From contig NC_033562.1 of NCBI RefSeq assembly GCF_001680005.1, positions 930,001-994,000 of the forward strand: 64,000 bases of DNA, read 5' to 3'. The DNA is from Plasmodium coatneyi. Its lineage: Eukaryota > Apicomplexa > Aconoidasida > Haemosporida > Plasmodiidae. A program made the position numbers and the translations under genes. Shown in pieces: positions 1 to 11,896 of the stretch (position 1 is the stretch's first letter; each line of letters begins with the position of its first letter). A model generated the notes under the pieces. It did not search any database and was not told the origin of the DNA. It saw only the letters and a program-made list of their open reading frames with translations.

Positions 1-493
1 AAAAGGAAAATTAGAATAAGGAATTCGTATTCACGCAGTCATCCCCCTCCTTTTTTTTTTTTTTTTTTCTTTTTTCTAATTTTACAATAATGCATTTGTT
101 GTGGCAGCATGTAGGAGGGGAGACATGTGTACCGGCTCACGGGAGATACACAAAGAATGAACAAAAAAATAATCACCAACTGGTTGGTAGGCTATTGTGA
201 TGAATGGGGGGTAGGATCCACAAAAAAAAAAAAAAAAAAAAAAAAAAAACGGAGAGAGAACTACATCATCGCACATTTATGGAAGTATGTAGTTGCAGGT
301 ACCCACACGAGAGGGGGGACGTCCCTCATCAGGGAAAACACACTAGTGAGCGGTTGCACAGAGGCACACGCCTTTCTGTCGGGTTTGGGGTGAGGTGGAA
401 TAAACCTCATGTTGGGAAGAAGTGGGAAGAGTTGGGACTCTATACCCTCCCTAGTCGAAGGGAGGATTGCGGTGCTCCATTGTGGACTCCCAC
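1..493. other. Intergenic, 3' of thioredoxin-like gene
   Basis: No convincing coding sequence is seen. The stretch carries an 18-base T run (51-68) and a 28-base A run (222-249). It lies downstream of the minus-strand thioredoxin-like gene, so it probably includes that gene's 3' UTR. Confidence 0.6.
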
Positions 494-1573
494 TTAGCTG
501 TCCTTGGGAACGCAGTATTTCTGGAAGGCCTTTTCTACATCTCCCTCGTTGGATCCTTCAATCTGGGTAGGTAGGAAAGGGGGGAAGCATGTCAACGTGG
601 CGGTAGGGACATGCAATGAAATGAATACAGTGAAGTGAATAGAGGGTGTGCACATAACGGGCCCACACGTGGGAATGAAAAAATGGCCAAATGGATTAGG
701 ACGATGTGGGATGGCCAAAGGGATGCAAAAATGATTCTTACCCGCTCAGTCAAAACCCAGTCATTTTTTATCTGCACGTAAAATAAAAAGGTGGGTAGAG
801 CCTTTATGTTGTATTCATCCCTTAGCGTCTCATGTATGTCCACATCCACGTCGACAAGCGTCACTGCGTAGGTAATGGTCTGATTCTGCGGAGGAATGAT
901 AAGGAGAATTCACGTAGGAAAAAGCATATTCGATGTGTGCTACATGTGGGGGTAACATAAATAGGGTGAAGAGATATGAAAAAAGGGAGACGATGAAGCA
1001 GTTTTCTTGCATCTACGCCTCCAACGGCAACTGTTCCACTGCAGTAAAATTACGCCATCCCATGGGCGTCACATGGACTTGCGCTACTGTCCTGTTGCCA
1101 TTGCTGCTACCACTTCTTTTGTGGCCCCTCCTCTTCCCTGCATACCTTAAAGAATCGCTTGATTTTGTTACACGGCTTGCACCAGGTGGCTCCAAACTTC
1201 AAGACCACGGAAACGTTTTTGGTGGACTCCAACACGCCGCTCAAAGTGTCCCCTTCCGCTAGTTCGATATATGTGCTTCCGGCATACTGAGGAGGGAAAA
1301 AAAAAAATGAAAAAAAAGTGTACCCATTTGGGAGGAACAGTTTTCCGTCTCATGAGGGGGTCACCAGGGGGCGGTGCTGCGTTTCATTGCCTCTTCGTCT
1401 CTCAGCTCCCTGCCCCAATAGACTCCCCCTTTGTTCTTCTCTCGTTCATGCTTTACATCCTTGTTCTTCTCCCTGCGCTGCAAAGACGCTTCAATTTGTT
1501 TGTTCCTTTCTTCTGTAGGATGGAAGGTACACACAAGCAAATGGAGTGCCCTATCAATGATATGTAAAAGAGC

Positions 1574-1613
<40 letters not shown>

Positions 1614-1779
1614 TGTGAACGCTCGCGATGGACCAAACGAACTTGTTACCTTCTCCGCGCGTGAGGAAGTTCGGTAAGTACTTCTTCAAGTGCGCATAGA
1701 AATAATTTACGATGAATAAAATTATGACGCCCACGTGGAGCAGCGAAAAGCAAACAGAGCCGATGCAAATAAGCGCCAT
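494..1779 (-). CDS. Thioredoxin-like protein with N-terminal membrane anchor (5 exons)
   Basis: Predicted exons, in minus-strand order: 1779-1650, 1512-1457, 1286-1146, 885-742 and 562-494, all with GT..AG introns and matching phases, giving about 179 residues. The third exon encodes a beta strand followed by the active site WCKPC, the redox dithiol of thioredoxins. The fourth carries VDVDVDIHETLRDEYNIKAL then PTF, the conserved cis-proline region. Residues ~3-30 of exon 1 are hydrophobic (ICIGSVCFSLLHVGVIILF), so the protein is probably a membrane-anchored or secreted oxidoreductase. The sense strand of intron 1 holds a T36 run. The exon 2 donor (GTAAAG, 1456) is the least certain junction; a GTCTAT donor 27 bases later keeps the same frame. 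Position next to the MFS transporter matches what I recall for P. falciparum thioredoxin 3 (PFI0790w), unverified. Role by family: disulfide reduction. Confidence 0.8.
1576..1611. repeat. Poly-A tract, 36 bases (T36 on the sense strand of intron 1)
   Basis: Uninterrupted run of 36 A on the plus strand within intron 1 of the thioredoxin-like gene. On the transcribed sense strand it is a long pyrimidine tract upstream of the acceptor. Its length is likely to vary between isolates or assemblies. Confidence 0.9.
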
Positions 1780-3942
1780 GGTGTTTATCCTTGTTCTGCA
1801 GAATACTCCGTTGTACTTTTCTGAGGAGTTAAAAAAGGGGCAACTTTTTTTTCTTTTGACCTATATAGATATATATAGATATATGTACATACGTCCGTTC
1901 GCGGAAATGTCCGCTTGGTCTCAGCATTTACTTGCGTCTGTGTTCCTCTGCAGGAGCACCGTGACAAAGATGGGGTTGTCAAAAAAAGAAGGAAAGAATT
2001 TGAACAGGAAGCTCCCTTCGATATGGTCACTGCGTAGCTCTGGGGGGGGCTTGAATGGGTATTAACCAAAGGCAAATAAAGGTGGATAAAATTCTAGTCC
2101 CTGGGGTGCAGACTGTCATCACCGCCGCATTTTGTAAAAATGATGCCAAAAAATGAGATCACCTTGTGACAATTCATGCTTAATCAAAAAAGCCAATTTG
2201 TTCTTTTTTTTTTTTTTTTTTTTCCTTGCCACCGGTTTAATTTTTCACTGTTCATTCACTCCACAGGCTGGTACCACGTAAAAACATTTTCGCGCTCTTG
2301 TGTAGGTCGCTTCCTGCATATGTTTGTCCCGTTCTGGCTGCGCTGTGCCCACGATCTGATCCTTCCCTTGGCGCACCCGGGGGCACATTTCCTGACGCAT
2401 GCAAAAGGCACTATACGAGTATTGTGCAGCCGATCGGTATGCGTGGGCATATGGTGTTACGTAGAGAAAAGTATCACACTAAAGGACGGTAATCCCCACG
2501 GTGTCATATGTGCTTGCTTTTGCGGGGGAGCCACAAAACAGGCAATCGGGTCTTGTGGCACGGCGAGGAGAGTTCAAGGGGGCAAACCGAATTGAGCAAA
2601 AGTTGCGAAAAAATGAAACCAAAATTGAACCCCTAATGCACCTATGTAATTGCCCTTGTAGAAGGCCCATACAAAAGTTAAAAAATATGAACCAGAAAAA
2701 TTGTTCATTTTTTTTTTTAAGCAGGTTGTGCCCTTCTGCCACAGTGGCAATTCCTTTTAAATTGCATAGTTAAAAATGGAAATGTGTCTTAGATCAATGT
2801 GTACGTAGAGAGGAAACATCGGTTGGTTATTTACTCCAACAGGAAGGAGGCGCCATAGGTGCAGTCACATCCTTGTCATCGCTTCCATCGTTATAGTGAT
2901 CTTTACAAAAATGCATCGGAACATACGTACGAAGGGGGCTAAATACAAATGAGATAGGGACCCTCGGCGAGTTGGCGCAAGGCGTCATTTCGCGTGACAA
3001 GCTGTTCATCTTTCGGTTCTTTCGAATATGCCTGAATTATAATATGGTGGGAGGTGATTGAATAGGAAAGTTGGATGTTCCCCCCAGTTTGGCCCCTTTT
3101 TCGTTTTTACCTTGTGACTTTTTCTGTTCCTTTGTTCTGTTGTTTCCCTTTAGCTTGTTCCCTCCAGGAGGGCGCGCAAAGTAAGCATTAAATTTCGCGC
3201 GTCAATTGTTAGCATTAGAACGGAGTTCTATACGCGTATGTGTATGTAAGCGGCTACCTCATTAGACGTGTGCACAGGATTGACCAATGTTCCTTCCACT
3301 GAGGAGGAGAAAGCCGGGAAAGGAATTTTTTTTTCCACAAAGTAAATGAGAAGAAGGGATGAGTGAAGGGAAGGCTGCGAAAAAAGAAATACACTGGTAT
3401 GACCCCCACGCACCATAACCATCCGGCCTGTGAACTTGGTCAAAGTTGCGAAGACCATTTTACCAACTCGCCTATCAGGCAAAATAGCCGCTATCAATTG
3501 AGACAAAAAAAAAATGTCGTCCTCAAGTTGCAACAATTTTGTGCAACGCGCTAAGGGACAGTAGACACAAAGAAGAAAACATACCGAAGGGGTCAAAATA
3601 GGATGGACAAAGTGGAGGAAAAAAGGTTTTGCAAAAAAAAAAAAATAAATTGCCCAATTTAGCATAAACGTAGTGTAACATATTGGTGGGCAACTTGGAC
3701 GGACAACACAAGCAACAATACAGAATAGGACAAAATGCCACTTTTACAGCTGATACAAGTGAGGGTTAAAAAGAAAGAAAAGAATTCCCTCTATCTACCA
3801 TTGTATGTGTGTATTTCTGCACGATGGAGTGGCTACTACTTCGCCATTGACCATTTGTTCAATTTCTTTTTTGCCTTTTTTTTTTTTTTTTTTTTTTTTA
3901 CACCCCCATGCCGCACGTGCACAAGTGTGATTATTTTTTGGG

Positions 3943-3985
<43 letters not shown>

Positions 3986-4074
3986 GGACGGGTGAAAAGA
4001 GGAAAAGGAAAAAATTACCATCGCGCAGAAAGAGCAACAAAAGCGGGCACAGTTATTAAACACCAAATGCAGAA
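1780..4074. other. Divergent intergenic region with unresolved small exons
   Basis: This stretch lies between the divergent thioredoxin-like and MFS genes. Several short open stretches look coding-like on the minus strand, but I could not join them into one gene. One is at 3031-2939 (acceptor TTATAATTCAG, peptide beginning AYSKEPKDEQLVTRNDALRQ). Another is at ~3190-3117, ending at a GTAAAA donor (peptide containing NKLKGNNRTKEQKKSQ). They may belong to a small multi-exon gene or be chance. T24 (3876-3899) and A37 (3948-3984) tracts lie near the right end. Nothing firm is called. Confidence 0.35.
3948..3984. repeat. Poly-A tract, 37 bases, facing an upstream T24 tract
   Basis: A run of 37 A preceded 48 bases earlier by a run of 24 T (3876-3899). 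The two could pair as a long A-T stem with a ~48-base loop. It is intergenic. Confidence 0.9.
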
Positions 4075-4373
4075 TTAGCCATATCGATTGTAACCGGCCC
4101 GGAAAGACTGCTTACCCACGCATGCAACTGCGCATACACATGGATACGGTCGTATATACATGCGGATGTCTGTATATACCTACCTACGCAAGTACGTACT
4201 TGCGTTTGTGTGTATATAATTGCTGGAACACTCCGTCCTGTAAATACGCATTCGTCTTTCCAGTGGGAAAGTGCCGTTGCCCCTTCGCTCGTAAAATTGC
4301 CTAGGCAGTGGTCAGGAGCATCGCCATACAATTTCTTCGCTTGCGTGGCGTATTTCTGCGCGTTTGTAACTCC
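4075..4373 (-). CDS. Possible 3' exons of a small unrecognised gene
   Basis: Two candidate exons, 4373-4248 and 4107-4075, join in phase 0 across a 140-base GT..AG intron whose end reads GTAAGCAG. The encoded tail contains QKYATQAKKLYGDAPDHCL and LSHWKDEC and ends AGYNRYG before TAA. Only one of three frames stays open across the longer exon, and its composition is charged and balanced, unlike the surrounding sequence. The 5' end is not resolved: an ATG near 4587 (MGGSKFRLSAPLTWV...) lies upstream, but I found no clean splice linking it. I do not recognise the family. Chance open reading cannot be excluded. Confidence 0.35.
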
Positions 4374-5019
4374 CTCGGAGATATCAGGAAAAAAAAAAGT
4401 AAAAAAAAAAAAAATTAAAATAAAAAAATATATACAAACACAAGTGCACTGTGACTTCGACTTCAACTGCAATTGCAACTGCGAGTGTTAACCGGCACGC
4501 ATGCACGCCCGGGGTGCGCGAATTTGCATCGATTGGCTGTCTAACCCAAGTCAGTGGGGCAGACAAGCGAAATTTACTGCCCCCCATTTAACTTCACCCA
4601 TGCATGACACCGCACGACATGTACATACGTGGTGAATGCACTTTGGAGAAAGTCGCAAATGTGTATTGGCTTCCCCAAACGTATCACCAGTGGAGGGATA
4701 CACGTGCTGATAGGCAGAGGCACTTCACTGTGCGTGTCATTCTATTATTTTACTTTATTTTATTTTTTTCAGTGTAAGCAGAGTTGTTAACTCTTAGGAA
4801 GGCACAACAAGAGATGCACACTTCGATGAGCGAACGCTTCCGTAGGTGTGAAAGAGGCGCTCGAGTGGTATACTAGAGCGAGCAGTTCAGCTGGAACTAC
4901 ACACAGAGCCGATTCGATCAAAAAAGGACGACGTAGGTTTAACTGGAAGAAACTGCCCAGAGAGGTGCCAAGAAAGAGGCTCGCTGGCCCCCTCTCCCTC
5001 CCCAGGCGAACTAGCACAA
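4374..5019. other. Upstream region of MFS transporter
   Basis: A mix of A-runs (around 4390-4430) and sequence of moderate GC. It probably contains the promoter and 5' UTR of the transporter gene starting at 5020. No specific regulatory motif is identified. Confidence 0.5.
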
Positions 5020-8000
5020 ATGGATAAAACGAATCAAATAAAAAAAAAAAAAAAAAAAGAGAACAACGCCTTGCGTGTAGAAAATGAAGGAATGAACAAA
5101 ATGATAAGTAAGGCAAATGAGAGGACAAACTCCTTCACCAACAACAAGCTGGGTCACATGAAGGAAGGAGATACACACGAAAATGACAAAACGAAAGAAC
5201 CCATCTCAGAAGGAACAGATAGAAGTGAACAAGTAATGAACAGTCATAGGTTCCCCCTGCACAGTGACGTATCAACACCGAAGAGTGAATTCTACGAAAT
5301 GGAATTACAAAACAGAAGCTACGAAAACAATCGAAATGCATACCACGCCTTGTCTACACCATTTAGCACAGAAATGGAAAAAAAAGGAACAAAGAACACA
5401 CTCCTGCAGAGTGTAGGATCTATAAAAGGAACTGCACTAAACAATATGAATGGGGATACACTGAGCAGCTACACCATTTACCAAGGGGGAGGAGAAGAAA
5501 ACGCCTTGAAAAATTCTACTGGAATTAGCGAAAATAATTCTATTTCTAATTGTAGTTTCCACGGTGGGATCATTTCAAATGGTTTGCTAAATGGGGAGTT
5601 CCTCAGACAGGGGGAAATCCCCAACCGTGATGACGGTGCTATAATTGGGGGATACAATAATAGCATCACCCGCTCCAACGTGAAGGAAGCTCACCTAAGT
5701 GATATGCATCCCCAGTTTTACAACAGTATGAATAGATCACTTATTGGTACACACACCCAGGGGCCAGATAAATTGTGGCGAAGCGGCGACGCTGCAGAGA
5801 AATTTGAACCCGTGCATAAGGAACAGCTAGCCAAACAGACAAGTAGAAATCTGGTAGATGCAAAAAGTGCGTTCAACAGAAATAATTTACTTGCCCAACA
5901 GGGGAGAGAAAACACAAATCAAGGGAATAGCAACCTTTGTGAGCAAAAATGGCACGTCAAAAATGGAAACTCCTTCCTCAACAGGAGGGACGAACATTTG
6001 TTCGCTGCTCAGTGCACGACCACCATGGATTATCCCAACAGTGCGAATGATCTTTTTAGTGTGAACCCAAAAAATGCATCCACACAGGGGGGGAGCTTCC
6101 ACATCGGTAACACCCACGGGCGGAGCGTCACCCCAGGGGGGGACCCACCAGGGAGAAGTGCCCCTCTGCTGAAAAGTGCCACCACGTATAACCCCCCTAG
6201 GGGGAATTATCACCTTTACGGCGAAGTGAGCAGTCCCAACTGTAGCCAGCTCTCCTACATGAGCAGTCAGGCGATTAACACAACTCCACCATGGGATCAT
6301 GACAAACGAACATTGGGACAAATGGAGCAACGCAATCCAAGCCGCGGTGGTGTCCACCCAAGTAGTAACAATAAAGTAAAAAATGCCAGATTAAACGATG
6401 GGAATATAGGATTGTATAGGAAGAAAAACCACAAGGTGTTCGTAAAAAAAACCCCAAATGTTAGTGATGATTACAATTCGCGCAAAAACTGTGTCATGAA
6501 GAACACATGCAGTAGTAATAGCCCCAGCAGACATAACAGCAACAAAAAGAACAGCAGTAATGTTTTAAAGTTCATCATCCCGGTTGGCAGCCTCAAAAGG
6601 GGAGGAAGTCCTAGTGGAGGACTCAACCCGAGTTACGGGGATACAAATGAGGAAAAGGAAAAAAAAAAAAAAAATTCCAAACCGGGGGGGGATAAGCAGA
6701 TCACCTTCCCCGTCACACCTAAGGCGCATGAAGGGGAAAGAAGCAGAGACAAAAATGTGCAAATGGTGCAACCCGCTTATGTGTCGAAGGAGAATGGTGA
6801 ACCCACCTGGGGAGGCTTAAACGACGCAGAAGGGGGATCCTTCCAATCTGCTCAGTTTGGCCAATCGGACTACGCACCCCCCTCTTCACGGAGAAACGTT
6901 AACAGAGGCTACTACGCGAAGAAGGGTAACCTAACCTATAGCGGTCTGCTAACCTCCATGGTGTCTTCCATACTAACGCAGCAAAATGAGAGGCAGTCCC
7001 AAGAAGACAACTGCTTTAGTTACGCCTGGAAGGGTAGTGGGTACGATTATGCGTTATTGCACCAGATGGAGGATGCAACCGGTGGGGAAAAAAAAGAAAA
7101 AGACGAAAATAAGGGTGAAAATGATTACCAATTTTCCACTAAAATAATACAGCAACTGAGGAGTAAAGCGACAAATGAACATATTTTGCAGCTAACCCTA
7201 ATCCTGATGATATGTATCTCCGTCCTTTGCAATTACGACCATGGTGCAATACCCGTCACGTTGGAAGAAATCCAGAAAGACTTTCCACTGAGTTATATAG
7301 AACAGTCCCTCCTGGGAAGTTTAGTGTACTTTGGTTTAATCATCGGGACGATAATAGCAAGTGTCCTTTTTGAGCTCCTCACAGCAAAGCTACTAATCAG
7401 TATAAGTACCCTCCTATTGTCCATATCCCTATACGTCTTCAGTCACGCTAACTGTATCACCTTTATGTATATTTCAAGATTCATAAATGGGTTGTGTCAA
7501 GCTATCCCAGTTGTATACCTTCCCGTTTGGGTCGATGAATTCTCACCACATGAGAAAGCTACCCAATGGATGTCTTACATACAGCTTGCTTCCATAGGGG
7601 GGACTGTCTTTGGTTATTTTTTGGGAGGTGTCCTTTCGAATAGCTCCTATTCATATGGACGTAATGAAGGTCCTCTTCCGAATGGTATTTTTGTTACCAC
7701 ATGGAGGTCTCCCTTTTTAATTCAGGCATTTTTACTCCTCCCTCTTTTTCTGATTATGCTTTTCATTCCATCGGATATGATAAACATCAGCTCGGAGGGG
7801 AGTGCACCAAGTGATGGTGATGAAGTAGGATCCTCCTCAGAGGAGATGAACGAACGGCATGTTGACAACATCCAGCATGGACAGTGTGGAAACGAGAAGA
7901 CACATCCGCTGATCCAGGAATCTACTCCCCGCACACTGGACAGAAGCAAATCCCGATCCACCAGCAGACTCTACTACGGAGCATCGAGTACCTCTCTCCG

Positions 8001-9146
8001 TAGAAACTTCAACCGATCGGCAACCTACATCATGGAGAAAAAAACAAACGTACTCAGAAAAACATTAAAGGAAGTCAAAAAATTGCTCCACAATAAACTA
8101 TATATTATCATAACCCTAGGAATGAGTAACCTCTACTTTGTCGTCACAGGAATACAATTCTGGATCACCGAATATATGTCCGTTGTGTTGTTAACAGAAA
8201 AGATGAAAATCGTTACGGTGTCTACTTTATGTTTTTTGACTTCTCCTACATCAGGGGTTTGGTTTGGAGGGTTCGTGTGTGATTTATTTGGGGGATACAA
8301 AAATACGAATTACTCCAGAACGATTAAGGTGGCAACTGCCTTTGCCATTTCTGCTTGCATTTTTGGGATTCTGTCTGCTCATCTGAACAATTTTTTTTTC
8401 TTCTCCATTTCGCTCTGGCTGTGTCTGTTCACGGGCTCTGCGCTGGTCCCCGTTGCTGTGGGTATGTCAAACAGTGGGGGAAGCGTCTGTAGTGACACTC
8501 ACTTGTATGTACTTGCGTTGTATATACTTCCGTTCCATGTGCACCACCCGACATCCTCCATACCACCTTCCCCCCCTCTTCCCCCAAGGAATGCTCCTCT
8601 CCTGCGTGAACAACCACCAGAAGAGCCTCTCCTCCGCCGTTTCTCAAGTTATATACAACGTCTTCGGCTGGTTCTCTGCCCCCCTACTCTCCGGAATCAT
8701 TATGGATATTATTCACAAATACACCAACGATAATCGGCTTGCTCTAAAGTACGCATGCGATTATCGTTCATTAGAGATGCACCCGTTGGAGATTCCCCGA
8801 TTTAACCGCTACTCTGTCTTGATTCATCCCCCCCTAACACCGACCACCTTCCACTTCACCCCTTCCCCCCGCAGAGCTGGATTCACCATGATTTTGTACT
8901 CCAGTTTCATAGGCTTCCTCCTCCTCTTCTACGCGAATTTTTTGGTAACCCTATTGGGGAAGCGCCCCCCTATGCTCCTCATTTGGTTCTTTTTTATATA
9001 TGCTCATTATTCTATTAGGTTAGTGTGCGCTTACCCACTTTTGCACCCTCCAATTTTTGCATTCCACTGTTTATGTCCCCCCGCAGGATTTCTCCGATCG
9101 GAAAGATAACGACGAGACAGTAGAGCTGGAAGAGCCGCTCACCTAG
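5020..9146 (+). CDS. MFS (sugar/spinster-type) transporter with long hydrophilic N-terminus
   Basis: Four exons: 5020-8461, 8589-8748, 8875-8944 and 9087-9146. Phases agree at each junction. The first ~720 residues are hydrophilic, Asn/Ser/Lys-rich and low-complexity, with a poly-Lys stretch just after the start. From ~residue 721 a set of membrane helices begins (QLTLILMICISVLCN), followed by the MFS-like YDHGAIPVTLEEIQKDF and LLGSLVYFGLIIGT. A charged cytoplasmic loop (~residues 915-1025) separates two helix bundles. The three small 3' exons supply the last helices (GMLLSCVNNHQKS, VFGWFSAPLLSGIIMDI, MILYSSFIGFLLLFYANFL) and an acidic tail ending EEPLT. Family role: solute transport across a membrane; the substrate cannot be told. 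The start could also be the in-frame ATG at 5092. Context agrees with a P. falciparum chromosome 9 'sugar transporter, putative' (recall). Confidence 0.85.
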
Positions 9147-10007
9147 GACCGACCTCGCTATCCCCGGAAGGGAAAAAGTTTTGCAACCGAGATAAGTTAA
9201 ATTATATCCGCCTTTGTTTTTTTCTGTTTTTTTTTTTTTTTTCTTCCCTTATCCGTCTGTTACTCTCGCTCTCCTTTTTTCCCCCTCTCATCCTTGCTAC
9301 ATTGCATCTATCCGTCATCCGATTCGCTCTTTTTCTTTTTTAATTATTTGATAACGATATGCGGTTAATCATTTGAATTAATTCGTCTTATTAAGTATTT
9401 TATTTTATTTTTTGAATAATTGGAAGTTTGTAAAAAGCTGCGTGTTCTTTGCAGGTGTGCGCATTTCTGCGCATTTGTGTCCACCTTGCATGAGCAACCA
9501 TCGAATAGCAGTATCCCCTCCTTTGCGGGTGTACCCATACAGTATATGTACACCCTTTCTTTACTGAACCATTTTGAGGTCATTCCCTATTTATGCTTCT
9601 GCATGAAGCAGTGTCTCACTGTTCATGCGGAAGGGGACAGCATCAACAGTGCAACAGGGAAGTAAGCAATGCAGGCGCTTGAAAAAGACGCGAAAAGGGG
9701 ATTAAACGGCGCATCCTTGGGGAGGAGTTTTTCCCGCCCCCAACACTTCAAATCATCCAATTTGAAAACTCAAAAAAAAAAAAAAATTAAAAATAATTTG
9801 AGTTTTTACACTCCAAACAACGATATATTTTATGGGTTATTAAACCATCCCCACATTGTGTACAGCGTGTGTGGGAAATACAAAGGGACTAAAAAGTAAT
9901 TTAAAAGGGGGATTATGGGAAGAATTAAAAAAAAAAAAAATAATAATAATAATAAGTGCAACTGTTCAACTGTGCTATTCTGCAGGTAGGAACCGCTTCA
10001 CTCGCCC
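9147..10007. other. Intergenic, T-rich
   Basis: Convergent intergenic region between the transporter and the next minus-strand gene. It has poly-pyrimidine runs (9218-9243) and scattered AT-rich sequence. Open stretches here show no recognisable protein. Confidence 0.5.
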
Positions 10008-10496
10008 CTACTGCTTCAAATTCATCATCGACAAGCACACCAGCACTTCACCTATGGACGTTTGGTCTGTGTCCTGTTGGCTGTTGCTCACATTTTGGCC
10101 AGATTGGTCCCCTCCCTGTTCTGCAGTAGTCAGGGTGGTACCTTCCTCGTCCACTTCCACCACCTCTTCCTCCTTACTAACGTCCGCATTTCCGCCAAGG
10201 TTCTTTTTTCCAAAATAATTTATCCTATCATTCTTGCTCTGCTGATAAGGTTCGTAAAAATTCCGCCTATCTTTTTTGTAGATAATTTGGCCTTTTTCTG
10301 TTATTTTTTTTTTTAGATTTTTTCTTCTTGGTTCGTAACTGAACACTTCCTTTTCTTCTTCTTCATTGATCAAAGTTATCAGCGCTGAGAGAGCTGGGTT
10401 CTTATCTATGTCCTTTTTGTTTGGAATTTTCGATAAAAATAATGGATGCAGTTCCCAATCGTCCTCTTCCTTCTGCTTTTCGCTTCTCGGCATCAT
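10008..10496 (-). CDS. Conserved hypothetical protein, acidic C-terminus
   Basis: A 162-residue open frame starting at tandem ATGs (MMPRSEKQKEEDDWELHPLF). The segment WELHPLFLSKIPNKKDIDKN followed by PALSALITLINEEE resembles the short region that precedes the TPRs in TTC4/Cns1-type Hsp90 cochaperones. No TPR follows, so that similarity is weak and may be chance. The middle is Lys/Arg-rich and the tail is Glu/Thr/Gln-rich. A possible donor (ATAG|GTGAAG) lies near the 3' end, so an additional exon could exist. Function unknown. Confidence 0.6.
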   Translation of the reverse strand: MMPRSEKQKEEDDWELHPLFLSKIPNKKDIDKNPALSALITLINEEEEKEVFSYEPRRKNLKKKITEKGQIIYKKDRRNFYEPYQQSKNDRINYFGKKNLGGNADVSKEEEVVEVDEEGTTLTTAEQGGDQSGQNVSNSQQDTDQTSIGEVLVCLSMMNLKQ

Positions 10497-11031
10497 CTTG
10501 GGCGAACGTGTTTATGGGCCTTTTAAAAGTGAGTTTAACATCTCATTTTTTTGAAGAGGTAACCAAAAATATAAAAATGTTACATTGTGACATGTTCCTT
10601 GTGCTGTGCTATATTTATGCTAGCACTTTCTACTATTTTGCCTAACACCTTGGTGGTGGGGGCTGAAGTAGGTTGTTCTCTCTTTGCTGTATTGGCCACT
10701 GGGCTTTGTGTGGTTGTATGGCATCACATGTTATTAATGTTATTTTGTTTTGTTTTTTTCTTTTCTCTTAATTTTGCTTACTTTGGGGATTTATACCGAG
10801 TAAATCCCTTCTGCTTCTTTCCACTTTATAAATTTCTTCATATACCATTTTCGTATGTTTTTAGGAATTTACATAATTGTTCGTTCTTCTAAGAATCTTG
10901 CCAGCTCTGTTTTGTTTACCCATGAGGTTTATTTTTTAAAAAAATTAAGTTTTTCTGGTTCGTTCATTTTTTTTTTTTTTCCTTTTCTTTTCTTTTTTTT
11001 TTTAAAGTACGAAATTTTGCTTGTTCAGGTG

Positions 11032-11063
<32 letters not shown>

Positions 11064-11758
11064 GTGATATATTTCACCACGCATAACGCGCAAAAGAGTG
11101 CAGATATACCACAACTTACATTTTAGGCAGAATTATCTTTAACGTGCAAACATGAAACGGGCAATTCTGTTTTATGTAATGTATATGTTCTTTTTTTTGG
11201 TCCTATTTGATTCCCTGGAAAGGCAGAAGTTATTGTGCATGATGCCCCATAGAAGTGGGGAAAGGCCTTATTCGCACACCAGTGTGTGTATTTAAAGGTG
11301 ACGATTGTTCAGCCACACCGCCTGTGATCCCCCCCACGGATGATCAAAAAAAACAGGATATGGGAATCGATTGCATGTTCTACTCTATTTTAGAGAGTAT
11401 ATAAATAATAACCCGTCTCTGCGGAAATGTCATCAGCCCGTTCAAACATTTATGCGCAACAAAATGGTCCTATGTTTTTAGTATCCAACGTTGGAGCCAT
11501 ATTTTTTCTCAACAGACGGCATAATTTTTACTTCCATTTAGCGCAACAGTGGTGATTGCTCGAGGGAGCCACATTAACTGGCCAAGTTGCTAAGGTGAAA
11601 AAAAATAAATAAATACCAAATAGGCACATGCGTAAGCGATCAATTGCATATCTACACAAATAGAGGTTGCAGAAGGGGAAATTCCCCGTTCGTGTGCACG
11701 TGTCTGCCAAGCAGGTAGCCACTGCGCAGCTGTTGTAAGAATTCTGAACAGGCAAGGG

Positions 11759-11799
<41 letters not shown>

Positions 11800-11896
11800 A
11801 GCCAAAAGTGGTGCATTCCGCAGCACACACATTTTACTTCATTTTATTTTACTATTTTTTGCTTATTTTTCCCCCCGTCTGTTCCTTTTTCCCCTG
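10497..11896. other. Intergenic, T-rich with A40 tract
   Basis: About 1.4 kb without a supported gene. The plus strand is strongly T-rich between 10560 and 11060, with a T run at ~11033-11060, and there is an A40 run at 11759-11798. It likely holds the 5' flank of the preceding minus-strand gene and the 3' flank of the GLTP-like gene. Confidence 0.5.
11759..11798. repeat. Poly-A tract, 40 bases
   Basis: The longest homopolymer in the window: 40 consecutive A on the plus strand, ~100 bases downstream of the GLTP-like gene's stop codon. Confidence 0.9.

Noticed and set aside
2501..2773. Plus-strand frame including FKGANRIEQKLRKNETKIEP
   Set aside because: It is overlapped by open stretches on the other strand and has no recognisable domain or splice structure. 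I could not distinguish it from chance.
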